From: Desulfonauticus sp.
GTDB lineage: Bacteria; Desulfobacterota; Desulfovibrionia; Desulfovibrionales; Desulfonatronovibrionaceae
DNA: 64,000 nucleotides
Assembly (NCBI GenBank): GCA_030950395.1
Contig: JAUZRP010000040.1
Location: 1 to 64,000, forward strand
Direction of reading: 5' to 3'
Each line of letters opens with the position of its first letter. Position 1 is the first letter of the stretch. Shown here one piece after another: positions 18,038 to 26,920 of the stretch. The notes below the pieces were generated by a model. The model did no database searches. It saw only the letters and a list, made by a program, of their open reading frames with translations, and had not been told where the DNA came from. Position numbers and translations under genes: made by a program.

Positions 18038-18751
18038 ATGAATCAATCCAAAGAGCTACTCCCTGCTCACCTGGCCATTATTATGGATGGCAATGGAAGG
18101 TGGGCTCAAAAACACGGTCTGACCAGAACTGAGGGACATAGAGAAGGCGTTAAAAGAGTTAAAGACATTATTACCCATTGTCGCAAACTTGGTATTCCTT
18201 ATCTTACTCTTTATGTCTTTTCTAGAGAAAACTGGAAGAGACCCAAAGAGGAAGTGCAAACTCTTTTTGACCTTTTGCGTACTTATGTGCTTCAGGAATG
18301 TCCAAATCTAAAAAAGCAGGATATAAAATTAAATATTTTAGGTGAGCTTTCAGAATTGCCTCTGGTTACTAGAAAAGCTATTGAGTTTGTAGTGGGGCAG
18401 ACCAAAAATTGCCGACAAATGACTTTAAATTTGGCGCTTAGCTATTCAGGTCAGGAAGAGATTATTCGAGCGGTAAAACAGATTATAAAGGAAGGACTTT
18501 CTCCTTCGAAAATAGATATATCTTTGTTTAAACAATATCTTTACACTGCAGGACAGCCTGATCCTGATTTTATCATTAGGACCAGTGGAGAGATTCGCAT
18601 TTCAAATTTTTTGATTTTTCAGGCAGCTTATGCTGAATTATACTTTACTCCGATTCTTTGGCCAGACTTTACTCCTCAAGAATTAGACAAGGCTTTGGAA
18701 GATTTTCGTCACAGAGAAAGAAGATTTGGAGCAGTGCCTTCATGTCTTTAG
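18038..18751 (+). CDS. uppS: Isoprenyl transferase (undecaprenyl diphosphate synthase)
   Basis: The protein has 237 residues. It shows the cis-prenyltransferase motifs HLAIIMDGNGRWA (about 11-23, catalytic D17), the LTLYVFSRENWKRP region, LSYSGQEEI and the C-terminal DFIIRTSGEIRISNFL and FTPILWPDF. It makes the C55 carrier for peptidoglycan and O-antigen at the membrane. It overlaps cdsA by 10 bases. Confidence 0.96.
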   Translation: MNQSKELLPAHLAIIMDGNGRWAQKHGLTRTEGHREGVKRVKDIITHCRKLGIPYLTLYVFSRENWKRPKEEVQTLFDLLRTYVLQECPNLKKQDIKLNILGELSELPLVTRKAIEFVVGQTKNCRQMTLNLALSYSGQEEIIRAVKQIIKEGLSPSKIDISLFKQYLYTAGQPDPDFIIRTSGEIRISNFLIFQAAYAELYFTPILWPDFTPQELDKALEDFRHRERRFGAVPSCL

Positions 18752-19551
18752 AAAAGCTTAGCTCCCATAAAAAACGTTTACTTACAGCAGGGGTGGTTTT
18801 GCCAGCTCTGGCTTTTGTTATTTGGAAAAAAGGGGTGTGGATTACCCTGAGTCTTTTACTGTTAGTTGGGCTTGGTCTGTTTGAGTTTTATAATTTTTTT
18901 TGGCAGGAAAAAAAATATCTTATTTTAAAGTTGCTGGGGATTGTTTTAGGTTTTGTGTGTATTTTGGTTCCTTATTCTTGGGGAAAAAATTATTTTCCTT
19001 TACCTGAACTTGCTTTGCTTTGGATCTGTGCTTTGAGTTTTTTGTTTAGTTTTGGTTTGTTAAAAGATCGCTTTTCTTTTTTAGACTTTTCTATCCTTTT
19101 TTTCTCTTTTTTTTACCTTCCTGTAAACTTAAAAATTTTTCAAAAATTAAACTCCATAGAAATCATTTTAGTGTTTGGTGCTGCCTTTGTTTCAGATACA
19201 GCTGCTTATTATTTGGGAACTTTATGGGGAAAACAAAAAATTTGGTCATCAGTTAGTCCTAAGAAGACCTGGCTTGGCAGTGGGGGCGGTCTTTTGGCCT
19301 GCATTTTGACTACAGTTTTTTTTGGTAGTGTCTGGGGGCACAAAAGTTTGGGCTGGTATGTATTGTTAGGAACTAGTCTTGGCATTGCTGCTCAGCTGGG
19401 AGATTTTTTTGAATCTGCTTTAAAAAGAAAATATGGTGTGAAGGATTCTGGCAAACTGCTTCCTGGGCATGGAGGAATTTTGGATCGCATAGATTCTTTG
19501 CTTTTTGTTTTACCTGTTTATTATGCCTTTAGTTTTTTTAGGTTGTTTTAA
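18742..19551 (+). CDS. cdsA: Phosphatidate cytidylyltransferase
   Basis: The protein has 269 residues and about 7-8 hydrophobic segments. The C-terminal CDP-diglyceride synthetase signature is complete (SLGIAAQLGDFFESALKR then KDSGKLLPGHGGILDRIDSL). It makes CDP-diacylglycerol for phospholipid synthesis in the inner membrane. ATG 18742 lies within the end of uppS, and the upstream in-frame extension is the uppS overlap. Confidence 0.95.
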   Translation: MSLEKLSSHKKRLLTAGVVLPALAFVIWKKGVWITLSLLLLVGLGLFEFYNFFWQEKKYLILKLLGIVLGFVCILVPYSWGKNYFPLPELALLWICALSFLFSFGLLKDRFSFLDFSILFFSFFYLPVNLKIFQKLNSIEIILVFGAAFVSDTAAYYLGTLWGKQKIWSSVSPKKTWLGSGGGLLACILTTVFFGSVWGHKSLGWYVLLGTSLGIAAQLGDFFESALKRKYGVKDSGKLLPGHGGILDRIDSLLFVLPVYYAFSFFRLF

Positions 19552-20757
19552 ATGCAATATATTTCGTCCCTGGATTTAAAAAACACGTCTTTTCCCAGGA
19601 GCCTAACCATTTTGGGCTCCACCGGATCTATTGGCAGAAGTTGTTTAAATGTAATTGCCAGACATACGGATAAGTTTAAGGTTATTGCCTTAGCTGGAGC
19701 CAGAAATGTAGAACTTCTGACCAAACAAGCTTTACAGTTTCGGCCTAGATATCTTGGTGTATTGGCCAGAGATGATGCCTTGAGATTAAAGCAACTTTTG
19801 CCTGCTTCCTACAGTCCTAAAATCCTTTGGGGAGAGAAAGGGTACAGCGAATTAGCCAGTTTACCTGAAGCAGAGTTTGTGCTTTCCGCTATTGCTGGTA
19901 GTGCAGGGCTATTGCCTACGTTTAGCGCCGCTAAGGCCGGCAAATGTATCTTGCTAGCGAACAAGGAGTCTATTGTTTTGGGTGGACATATTTTACGGAG
20001 TTTACTTTCTCAAACCAGGGCAGTTATCTTACCTGTAGATTCAGAGCACAATGCGATTTTTCAGGCTTTAGGGGCCAAAAATAGGTCTGATGTAAAAAAA
20101 ATTATTTTAACGGCTTCAGGCGGTCCTTTTTATGCTAAAAGCATTCAAGAATTAAAAGAAGTAACTCCCAAGCAAGCTCTAAAACATCCCAATTGGTCTA
20201 TGGGCAGTAAAATTTCCATAGATTCTGCTACCTTAATGAATAAGGGATTGGAAATAATAGAAGCCTGTTATTTGTTTGGATTGGATTTAAACCAGGTGGA
20301 GGTGGCTATTCATCCTCAAAGCGTTATTCATTCTTTAGTAGAGTTTATTGACGGATCTCATCTGGCTCAGATGGGGATTGCTGACATGCAGGTGGCTATT
20401 TCGTATTGTCTTGCTTATCCCTATCGTCTTGATTTGTCTTACCTAACGCCTTTTAATATTTTTGAATACAGTGCACTTAATTTTTATCCACCTGACGAAA
20501 AAAAATTTCCCTGTCTTAAACTGGCCAAAGAAGCTTTTTATAGGGGGCCATCTTTTTGTATAGCTTTAAATGTAGCTAATGAGGTGGCAGTGGAGATGTT
20601 TTTGGAGGGGAAAATTAGGTTTTTAGATATTGCAGAAGTGGTGGCCAGAGTGTTAGATAGACATGCGGGTTGTAAAGTGGAGACAGAGAAAGATATTTTG
20701 AACCTGCAACAAGACGTGCAGAACTTAACCTTAAATATAGTAGAGCAATTAAAATGA
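19552..20757 (+). CDS. dxr: 1-deoxy-D-xylulose-5-phosphate reductoisomerase
   Basis: The protein has 401 residues. It has the NADPH-binding GSTGSIG (about 22-28), LANKESIVLGG, PVDSEHNAIFQ, the catalytic-loop region HPNWSMGSKISIDSATLMNKGLE and a C-terminal four-helix region. It is the committed step of the non-mevalonate isoprenoid pathway, feeding the neighbouring uppS. The start codon follows the cdsA stop directly, and the end overlaps rseP by 4 bases. Confidence 0.97.
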   Translation: MQYISSLDLKNTSFPRSLTILGSTGSIGRSCLNVIARHTDKFKVIALAGARNVELLTKQALQFRPRYLGVLARDDALRLKQLLPASYSPKILWGEKGYSELASLPEAEFVLSAIAGSAGLLPTFSAAKAGKCILLANKESIVLGGHILRSLLSQTRAVILPVDSEHNAIFQALGAKNRSDVKKIILTASGGPFYAKSIQELKEVTPKQALKHPNWSMGSKISIDSATLMNKGLEIIEACYLFGLDLNQVEVAIHPQSVIHSLVEFIDGSHLAQMGIADMQVAISYCLAYPYRLDLSYLTPFNIFEYSALNFYPPDEKKFPCLKLAKEAFYRGPSFCIALNVANEVAVEMFLEGKIRFLDIAEVVARVLDRHAGCKVETEKDILNLQQDVQNLTLNIVEQLK

Positions 20758-21818
20758 ATGGAATTTTAGCCATTATTTTTGTTTTGGGCCTTTTGATTTT
20801 TTTTCATGAGCTGGGTCATTTTTTAGTGGCCAGAGTGTTTAAAATAGGGGTGTCTATTTTTTCTTTAGGTTTTGGGCCTAAATTGGTGGGATTTTCCGGA
20901 AATAAGACCGAATATCGGCTTTCTGCCATCCCTTTAGGAGGCTATGTGAAATTGGTGGGCGAAAAGCCAGATGAAGAAATAAAACCGCCTTTTACAGAAG
21001 AAGAAAGTTTTTCTGGACGCCCTGCCTGGCAAAAATTGCTTGTAGTGGGGGCAGGACCTATTTTTAATTTTTTATTAGCCTGGTTTATTTTTTGGGGATT
21101 ATTTTTTGTCCAGGGTAAGGTTTATCTTTTGCCAAGCATTGGCAAGGTGTTAAAGGATTCTCCAGCGTATGAAGCAGGTTTGAAACCAGGAGATCTTATT
21201 TTGGAGGTAAACCATAAACCCATAAAAACGTGGTCAGAATTGGTTAAAATCGTTCAACACAGTCAGGGAAAGACTCTAGTAATGCTGGTGCAACGGAAAA
21301 ATACGAGTTTTTCTGTAACGGTAAAACCAAAACTCAGAGTTGTAAAAAACATTTTTGGAGAGGCCGTAAAAGTTCCTCAGGTGGGTATAGTTGCTGCCAA
21401 TGACTTTTTTACTCAAAAGGTTGATGTGTTGGATGCAGCTATTGAGGGATGGAAGCACACTTTAGATCTAATCAAACTTACTTGGATGGGGATTGTAAAA
21501 CTCATAGAAAGAATTTTACCTCTGAATACTATTGGTGGTCCTCTTACTATAGCCAAAATTGTTACAGAGCAAGCTAGGTATGGTTGGGTCAATCTTTTAA
21601 ATTTGGTAGCTGTGTTGAGCATCAACTTGGGGCTTTTGAATTTGCTTCCTATTCCTGTTTTAGATGGAGGGCACATTGTATTTTTTAGCCTAGAGATGCT
21701 CACAGGCAAAACTCCAAGTGAAAGAGTGCAGGAAATAAGCACAAAAATCGGCTTAACTATCTTAATGTTAATTATGGCTTTGGCGGTTTATAATGACCTT
21801 ATGCGCTTGTTCAAATAA
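20754..21818 (+). CDS. rseP: Site-2 RIP metalloprotease RseP
   Basis: The protein has 354 residues. The zinc motif H18-E-L-G-H22 sits in the first membrane helix. One PDZ domain lies at about 120-190 (SPAYEAGLKPGDLILEVN), and the second metal motif is LPIPVLDGGHI near 300. There is one PDZ rather than the two of E. coli RseP, as common outside gammaproteobacteria. It cleaves membrane-bound anti-sigma factors or signal-peptide remnants. ATGA overlap with dxr. Confidence 0.94.
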   Translation: MNGILAIIFVLGLLIFFHELGHFLVARVFKIGVSIFSLGFGPKLVGFSGNKTEYRLSAIPLGGYVKLVGEKPDEEIKPPFTEEESFSGRPAWQKLLVVGAGPIFNFLLAWFIFWGLFFVQGKVYLLPSIGKVLKDSPAYEAGLKPGDLILEVNHKPIKTWSELVKIVQHSQGKTLVMLVQRKNTSFSVTVKPKLRVVKNIFGEAVKVPQVGIVAANDFFTQKVDVLDAAIEGWKHTLDLIKLTWMGIVKLIERILPLNTIGGPLTIAKIVTEQARYGWVNLLNLVAVLSINLGLLNLLPIPVLDGGHIVFFSLEMLTGKTPSERVQEISTKIGLTILMLIMALAVYNDLMRLFK

Positions 21819-22554
21819 AAAAATTCTCGTTATCAATGGAGTTGAAGATTATTTACAGATCGTTTTGGGGCAGGGTGAAGACCTTATTTGGTCCTGGCAG
21901 GTAAAAACTTGCCAGCAGGGAATGTTGTTTTTGGCCCCGCATCTGAAGTATTTATTTTCTACCCTGTCTATCACACCTGAAGAATTAGAAGGCATTGTAT
22001 TAGTAAGAGGACCTGGTTCTTTTACAGGGCTACGCCTTGTGTTTGCCCACGTTTATGGTCTTGCTTTGAGCCATAATATACCTGTAGGCGCTTTAGAATA
22101 TCTACCTCTTTTGGCCAAGAGCGTTCCTTTTAACAAACCAATTTGGGTCCTTACTTATTCCAGACAAAATGAAGTTTATATGCAAGGATTTGGGGCCAGC
22201 AAAATGCCCCTGACTTCACCAGAGGTTTTATCTGTGCAAATGGCCTTTGCGCGTTTGGATAGTTTGAAAAAACAGGATTTTTATCTAATAGGTAGTGCTC
22301 TTAGAAAAATAAAAGATGACAAATTAAAAGCTTTTCAAGTGTTAGACGATCTGTACGATAAACCCTTACCTGAAATTTTACTCAAAGAAGCCCAAATAAT
22401 CCAATTAGATACCAAGTTTCCTCAGCCCCTTTATCTCAGGAATTCCAATGCAGAGGACAACTTGCCCTACATTGTAAAACAAAAAGGTCTTAGCCTGGAT
22501 CAGGCAAAAAAAAAGATAAAGTCTGGCCTCAAGATAAGAACCCAATTTAACTAA
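21793..22554 (+). CDS. tsaB: TsaB-like tRNA threonylcarbamoyladenosine synthesis protein
   Basis: The protein has 253 residues. It is related to the ASKHA fold: LVINGVEDYLQIVL at the start, then the TsaB-type motif LVRGPGSFTGLRLVFAHVYG (about 75-95). The C-terminal half is divergent. TsaB is the scaffold partner of TsaD (encoded at 39991) in making t6A37 of tRNAs. The gene starts 26 bases inside rseP, so it is coupled to the preceding operon. The name rests on the central motif, with the N-terminus weakly conserved. Confidence 0.8.
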   Translation: MTLCACSNKKILVINGVEDYLQIVLGQGEDLIWSWQVKTCQQGMLFLAPHLKYLFSTLSITPEELEGIVLVRGPGSFTGLRLVFAHVYGLALSHNIPVGALEYLPLLAKSVPFNKPIWVLTYSRQNEVYMQGFGASKMPLTSPEVLSVQMAFARLDSLKKQDFYLIGSALRKIKDDKLKAFQVLDDLYDKPLPEILLKEAQIIQLDTKFPQPLYLRNSNAEDNLPYIVKQKGLSLDQAKKKIKSGLKIRTQFN

Positions 22555-22572
22555 GTCGTTTAAAGAAAAGTC

Positions 22573-22599
22573 TAAAGTTTTTTGGGCCATAACCGATAG
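22573..22599 (+). promoter_or_regulatory. Sigma-28 (FliA)-type flagellin promoter
   Basis: TAAAGTTT (22573-22580), exactly 11 bases, then ACCGATAG (22592-22599) match the flagellar consensus TAAAGTTT-N11-GCCGATAA in 14 of 16 positions. It lies 53 bases before the flagellin start. Confidence 0.85.
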
Positions 22600-22651
22600 A
22601 GAAAGTAAACAAAGGGCAAGGAAGCCCAAAAAAAATTCAAGGAGGAAGGTT

Positions 22652-23572
22652 ATGGCATTAGTAATTAATCACAACTTAATGGCTATGAATGCGGCCAGAA
22701 ACTTGACCCTGGCTTATAACCAGTTAAGCATTTCTACCAGAAGGTTGTCTTCTGGTTTAAGAGTGGGCACTGCAGCTGACGATGCTGCTGGTCTGGCCAT
22801 TAGAGAGCTTATGCGTTCTGACATTAGATCTTTAAATCAGGGCGTTAGAAACGCTAACGACGCTATCTCTCTTATCCAAACCGCTGATGGTGCTTTGCAA
22901 ACCATTGACGAAAAGTTAATTCGTATGAAAGAGTTGGCTGAACAGGCTGCAACCGGTACTTATACCTCTGACCAGCGTCTTATTATTGACTCTGAATATC
23001 AGGCTATGGCCTCAGAAATTACTCGAATCGCCAATGCTACTGATTTTAATGGTATTTACTTGCTAAATGGTAATTTGTCTGCCGCTGATGCTAATCCGGC
23101 TACTTGGGGTGATAATTATGATGGTTCTGGTTTAAATTCTAAAGGCCCCTTAAAAGTTCACTTTGGCACAGGTAATGACAGTGCAGAAGATTATTATTAC
23201 ATTGCTATAGGTACAGCCACGGCTTCTGCTTTTGGTTTGGGGAATAGTGCTGACCCAACTGCTGCTGGATATACTATTTCTACGCAAGAAGCAGCTTCAA
23301 AGGCTTTGACCGCTATTGATGCTGCTATTATTTCCAAAGATAGAATAAGAGCTAATTTGGGTGCTTTACAAAACAGGCTGGCAAGTACAGTTTCTAACGT
23401 GCAAATTCAGGCAGAAAACTTACAAGCTGCAGAATCTCGAATTTCTGACGTGGATGTGGCAACAGAAATGACTCAATTTGTGAGAAATCAGATCCTAACT
23501 CAATCTGCAGTAGCTATGTTGGCTCAGGCCAATTCTTTGCCCAGGATGGCTTTACAGCTTATCAGTGGATAA
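22652..23572 (+). CDS. fliC: Flagellin
   Basis: The protein has 306 residues. The N-terminal D0/D1 part (MALVINHNLMAMNAARN...LSSGLRVGTAADDAAGLAI) and the C-terminal part (AENLQAAESRISDVDVATEM...QANSLPRMALQLISG) are highly conserved. The middle variable region is short (about 90 residues). It polymerises into the filament. AAGGAGGAAGG precedes the ATG, a sigma-28 promoter lies upstream, and a terminator follows, so it is likely a single-gene transcript. fliD and fliS follow. Confidence 0.97.
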   Translation: MALVINHNLMAMNAARNLTLAYNQLSISTRRLSSGLRVGTAADDAAGLAIRELMRSDIRSLNQGVRNANDAISLIQTADGALQTIDEKLIRMKELAEQAATGTYTSDQRLIIDSEYQAMASEITRIANATDFNGIYLLNGNLSAADANPATWGDNYDGSGLNSKGPLKVHFGTGNDSAEDYYYIAIGTATASAFGLGNSADPTAAGYTISTQEAASKALTAIDAAIISKDRIRANLGALQNRLASTVSNVQIQAENLQAAESRISDVDVATEMTQFVRNQILTQSAVAMLAQANSLPRMALQLISG

Positions 23573-23612
23573 TAAATAACTGTGCTTTTTATGTCTATTT
23601 TTGCTGCTGCCA

Positions 23613-23641
23613 AAGGCCAGGCCCTGGGCTTGGCCTTTTTT
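23613..23641 (+). terminator. Terminator after flagellin
   Basis: AAGGCCA pairs with TGGCCTT, continued by an inner GCC/GGC pairing, at 23613-23637, followed by an unbroken T-run. Confidence 0.88.
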
Positions 23642-23683
23642 TATGGTATGTTTTTTGCTTGTTTGGTGAAATAGGGGACAAGT

Positions 23684-23712
23684 TTGCTCTTGAGCAAAGA
23701 TAATTTTATAAT
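23684..23712 (+). promoter_or_regulatory. Candidate promoter for fliD-fliS
   Basis: TTGCTC (23684-23689), a 17-base spacer and a perfect TATAAT (23707-23712) lie 20 bases upstream of fliD. The -35 box is poor. Confidence 0.45.
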
Positions 23713-23732
23713 AGCCCCAGGAGGGTTGGCCC

Positions 23733-25445
23733 ATGGCAGATGTAAGTGATTTAACCAATGATTATTTGATTTCAGGCCAGATTCACTTTACAGGCCTTGG
23801 TTCTGGCACTGATTTTGATAGTGTTATTCAAAAATTGGTAGAATTAGAAAAACAACAGCACGTTAAACCTTTGCAAGATCAACAGAAGAAGTATGAGGAT
23901 CAGATCAGTGCTATCCAAGACTTAAATACTGCCATGTTAAATTTGCAAAGCACTGTGGAAAGCATGGACACTATTAAAGAATTTTTTATAAAAAATGCGA
24001 CCTCTACTGATACGAGTGTATTAACAGCTACGGCCTCAAGTGAGGCTGCAGAAGGAACTCATACTATAGTAATTAATCAATTAGCTCAAAATGATGTTTT
24101 GATCAGTAAAAATTATTTTAGTTCAGAAGATAGTAGCATTAACGATACTGGAGCAGATGAAACTTTTTCTTATACCTATAATGGCAATACAGTTAGTTTG
24201 ACTATTCCTGATGGCACTACTTTATCTTCTTTTGTAAGTATGATCAACAATGATCCCAACAATCCCGGAGTAAAAGCCACTATTATTAAAAAAGCAGATG
24301 GGCAGTATTATTTTCAATTTTCCGGTTTGGATCTGGGCAGTGACTATGCCATAACTATTAATGAGGGTCCGAGCAGTTTTGATGCTGATAGCAGTGGTAC
24401 TGTGGATAACAGTGATTTTTCCAACACACAGGTGGCTCAAAATGCTCAGATACAGGTGGATGGATTTCCTGATGACGGGACCTGGATAGAAAGGAATACA
24501 AATACCATAGATGATGTTATCACAGGAGTAACTCTAAACTTAAAAAACACTGGTACCGTTCAAGTAACCATTAGCAACGATATAGATGCTATCAAAGAAA
24601 ATATTCATAATTTTGTAGATCAAGTAAATAAAGTTTTTGATTTAATAAAAGAACAAACTAAAATTACTAGTACAGCTGCTGGCACTCAAGGTTCTGTTTT
24701 AACTGGCAATTACGGAGTGCAAATTGTTCAACAGCGATTAAAATCTTTATTGGCTAGAGCAGGGATTGGGTTTGACAGAGATCTTGATCCTTATCCCTCT
24801 CTTTCTAACATAGGCATTACCACAGATGCAGATCAGGGTTCGCCCACTTTTGGAGAGTTAAAAATAGATGAAGCAAAGCTGGATGAAGCTCTTCAGACCA
24901 ATCCACAAGCAGTGGCAGAAATTTTTAGCGCAGATTACGTGCCTGTTACCTCTTCTAATGATTTTAAATACTATTCTCTTATTCAAGGCGTAACTAAAGC
25001 TGGGGAATACGACGTAGAATATGAGGTAAGTGGCGGCACTATCGTCTCTGCTACTATTGATGGCCAGAGTGCAAGTGTTGATGGAAATATAATTACCTCT
25101 CTTGAGGGTGACTCCAAAGGTTTGGCTATTCAGGTGGATAATTTAACAGATGGTACCTATACGGGCACCATTCGTTTAAAGTATGGTAAGGTGCTGGAAT
25201 TAAGAGACGAATTGGACAAGTTAACTGATAGTTATGATGGAACTTTGCACATCATAGAAGATAATTATAATGATATTGTTAAGGATTTGGATAAAAAAAT
25301 TTCCTGGGAAGAGGATAGAATTGCCCAGTACGAGCGGACCTTACGAGATAGATTTGCTAGATTAGAGACTGTGTTAGGATATTACAATTCTTTAAATACG
25401 CAACTTACATCTCAAATAGCTTCTTTACAAGGTAATAGCAAATAA
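23733..25445 (+). CDS. fliD: Flagellar hook-associated protein 2 (filament cap)
   Basis: The protein has 570 residues. The N-terminal FliD region (FTGLGSGTDFDSVIQKLVELEKQQ) and the C-terminal coiled coil (DKLTDSYDGTLHIIEDNYNDIV...LNTQLTSQIASL) are typical. The middle repeats and beta domains are rich in Ser/Thr/Asp. It caps the filament and guides flagellin assembly. CAGGAGGG lies before ATG 23733. fliS follows 38 bases after it. Confidence 0.95.
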   Translation: MADVSDLTNDYLISGQIHFTGLGSGTDFDSVIQKLVELEKQQHVKPLQDQQKKYEDQISAIQDLNTAMLNLQSTVESMDTIKEFFIKNATSTDTSVLTATASSEAAEGTHTIVINQLAQNDVLISKNYFSSEDSSINDTGADETFSYTYNGNTVSLTIPDGTTLSSFVSMINNDPNNPGVKATIIKKADGQYYFQFSGLDLGSDYAITINEGPSSFDADSSGTVDNSDFSNTQVAQNAQIQVDGFPDDGTWIERNTNTIDDVITGVTLNLKNTGTVQVTISNDIDAIKENIHNFVDQVNKVFDLIKEQTKITSTAAGTQGSVLTGNYGVQIVQQRLKSLLARAGIGFDRDLDPYPSLSNIGITTDADQGSPTFGELKIDEAKLDEALQTNPQAVAEIFSADYVPVTSSNDFKYYSLIQGVTKAGEYDVEYEVSGGTIVSATIDGQSASVDGNIITSLEGDSKGLAIQVDNLTDGTYTGTIRLKYGKVLELRDELDKLTDSYDGTLHIIEDNYNDIVKDLDKKISWEEDRIAQYERTLRDRFARLETVLGYYNSLNTQLTSQIASLQGNSK

Positions 25446-25483
25446 GATTTAGGTAATTATATTAATACAGGAGGTGATTGGCA

Positions 25484-25852
25484 ATGCAGGCGGTGCAGGC
25501 TTATTTAAGTACAGAGGTAAATACTGCCAGCAGGGGTGATTTGGTGGTGCTTATTTTTGAGGCAGCTATTAAATACTTAAAGCAAGCCAAAGAAAAAATA
25601 AAAGAAAAAGATTATGCCCAAAAAGGCATTTTGATTTCCAAGGCTCTGGATTGTATAGCCGAGTTAGATGAGAGTTTAAACATGGAAAAAGGCGGTGAGA
25701 TTGCAAAGAACTTGCATGCCCTTTATTTTTATTGCCAAACTAGGCTGTTAGCTGCTAATTTACACATGGACACCAAAAAAATAGATGAAGTTATTGGGAT
25801 TTTAGAACAAATAGGCTTAGCATTTGCAGAGATAACTAAAAAGGCCAGTTAA
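25484..25852 (+). CDS. fliS: Flagellar export chaperone FliS
   Basis: The 122-residue all-helical protein shows FliS motifs (AYLSTEVNTASRGDLVVLIFEAAIKYL and LNMEKGGEIAKNLHALYFYCQTRL). It binds the flagellin C-terminus and prevents early polymerisation. ATG 25484 is chosen over an in-frame TTG 25478, because AGGAGG at 25469-25474 is 9 bases from the ATG. It is the last gene of the flagellin cluster. Confidence 0.93.
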   Translation: MQAVQAYLSTEVNTASRGDLVVLIFEAAIKYLKQAKEKIKEKDYAQKGILISKALDCIAELDESLNMEKGGEIAKNLHALYFYCQTRLLAANLHMDTKKIDEVIGILEQIGLAFAEITKKAS

Positions 25853-25860
25853 ACGTGTTT

Positions 25861-25990
25861 GAAAAAATTATTTTAAAAATTTGTGTTTTGGGTTAAAAGT
25901 GTTACATCCTAACCATCTTTGCACATTGAAAATTTTAAATTATTAAAAATAACTATCCAACAATTTAACATTTATTTTTGTAATTTGTAA
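25861..25990. repeat. Diverged copy of the AT-rich intergenic element (copy A)
   Basis: The block AATTTGTGTTTTGG (25878-25891) is identical to 34690-34703 and is followed by the related GTTAAAAGTGT...CTAACCA, as in copy B. The left end GAAAAAATTATTTTAAA (25861-25877) is identical to 47462-47478 of copy D. The right boundary is unclear and no clean terminal inverted repeats are seen. Confidence 0.5.
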
Positions 25991-26003
25991 ACAGTTTTTG
26001 TTA

Positions 26004-26774
26004 ATGTTTGCTTTTACTTTAAAGAAGATTATAGCGAGATTATTTTTCCCCCTTCCTCTTGCTCTAGAAAGTATTATTTTGGGCTGGTGGTTGGCCAGAA
26101 AGGATAGATTTGTATCTCTGGGGAGAAGTTTGATCGTATTTGGCTGTGTTTTTTTGTATCTAGCTAGCAGTTCGCCGTTTGTTGATCAGTTTTTGTATCC
26201 TTTTGAGCATCTTTATTTGCCTGTACAAAAATTTCAGCAAGGAGTTTCTTATATTGTAGTGTTGGGCGGGGGGCACGTGAGCGAATCTGTTTTGCCACCA
26301 AATGCTCAACTAAATGCCTGGACTTTGGCCAGAGTTATAGAAAGTGTTCGTCTCAGAAAAATGTTTCCTGAGTCCAAAATTATTTATTCTGGAGGTAGGA
26401 TTAATTTTTTTGATAAAAAAAGTAATGCGGAAGTAATGAAACAAGTGGCCTTGATGTTGGGTGTGCCAGAAAAAGATATTTTTTTAGAAAATCGTTCTCT
26501 GGATACTAGAGATGAGGTAATATTTTTAAAACCCATGTTGCAGGGAAAGAAGTTTATTTTAGTTACTTCAGCCTCTCATATGCCACGGGCTGTGGCCTTG
26601 TTTAAAAAAGAAGGCTTACAGCCTATTCCCTCCCCAAGTTCTTATCTCAGTAAAAAAACGTCTCATTACCTCTGGTGGTCCTATTTTCCTTCCTTTTCAG
26701 GGCTCCATAAAAGTGAGCGACTTTGCTATGAATTGTTGGGGTTGGCCTGGGCAAAAATTAACGGTGCTATTTGA
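26004..26774 (+). CDS. ElyC/SanA/YdcF-type DUF218 membrane protein
   Basis: The protein has about 256 residues. Two N-terminal membrane segments (LPLALESIILGWWLA and LIVFGCVFLYLASSS) are followed by the DUF218 domain: YIVVLGGG, AWTLARVIESVRLRK, ESKIIYSGG, NRSLDTRDEV and FILVTSASHMPRA. ElyC-type proteins affect envelope biogenesis, perhaps handling of the lipid carrier. The start is uncertain: ATG 26004, or TTG 25998 just upstream, with no good ribosome binding site. The neighbouring tRNA-Thr is on the opposite strand. Confidence 0.8.
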   Translation: MFAFTLKKIIARLFFPLPLALESIILGWWLARKDRFVSLGRSLIVFGCVFLYLASSSPFVDQFLYPFEHLYLPVQKFQQGVSYIVVLGGGHVSESVLPPNAQLNAWTLARVIESVRLRKMFPESKIIYSGGRINFFDKKSNAEVMKQVALMLGVPEKDIFLENRSLDTRDEVIFLKPMLQGKKFILVTSASHMPRAVALFKKEGLQPIPSPSSYLSKKTSHYLWWSYFPSFSGLHKSERLCYELLGLAWAKINGAI

Positions 26775-26779
26775 AATGT

Positions 26780-26855
<76 letters not shown>

Positions 26856-26920
26856 AATGAACTAAAGCCTATTTATATCAAGGCCTAGATAGAGGTCAAG
26901 ATTTTTTGACAAATTGAGCT

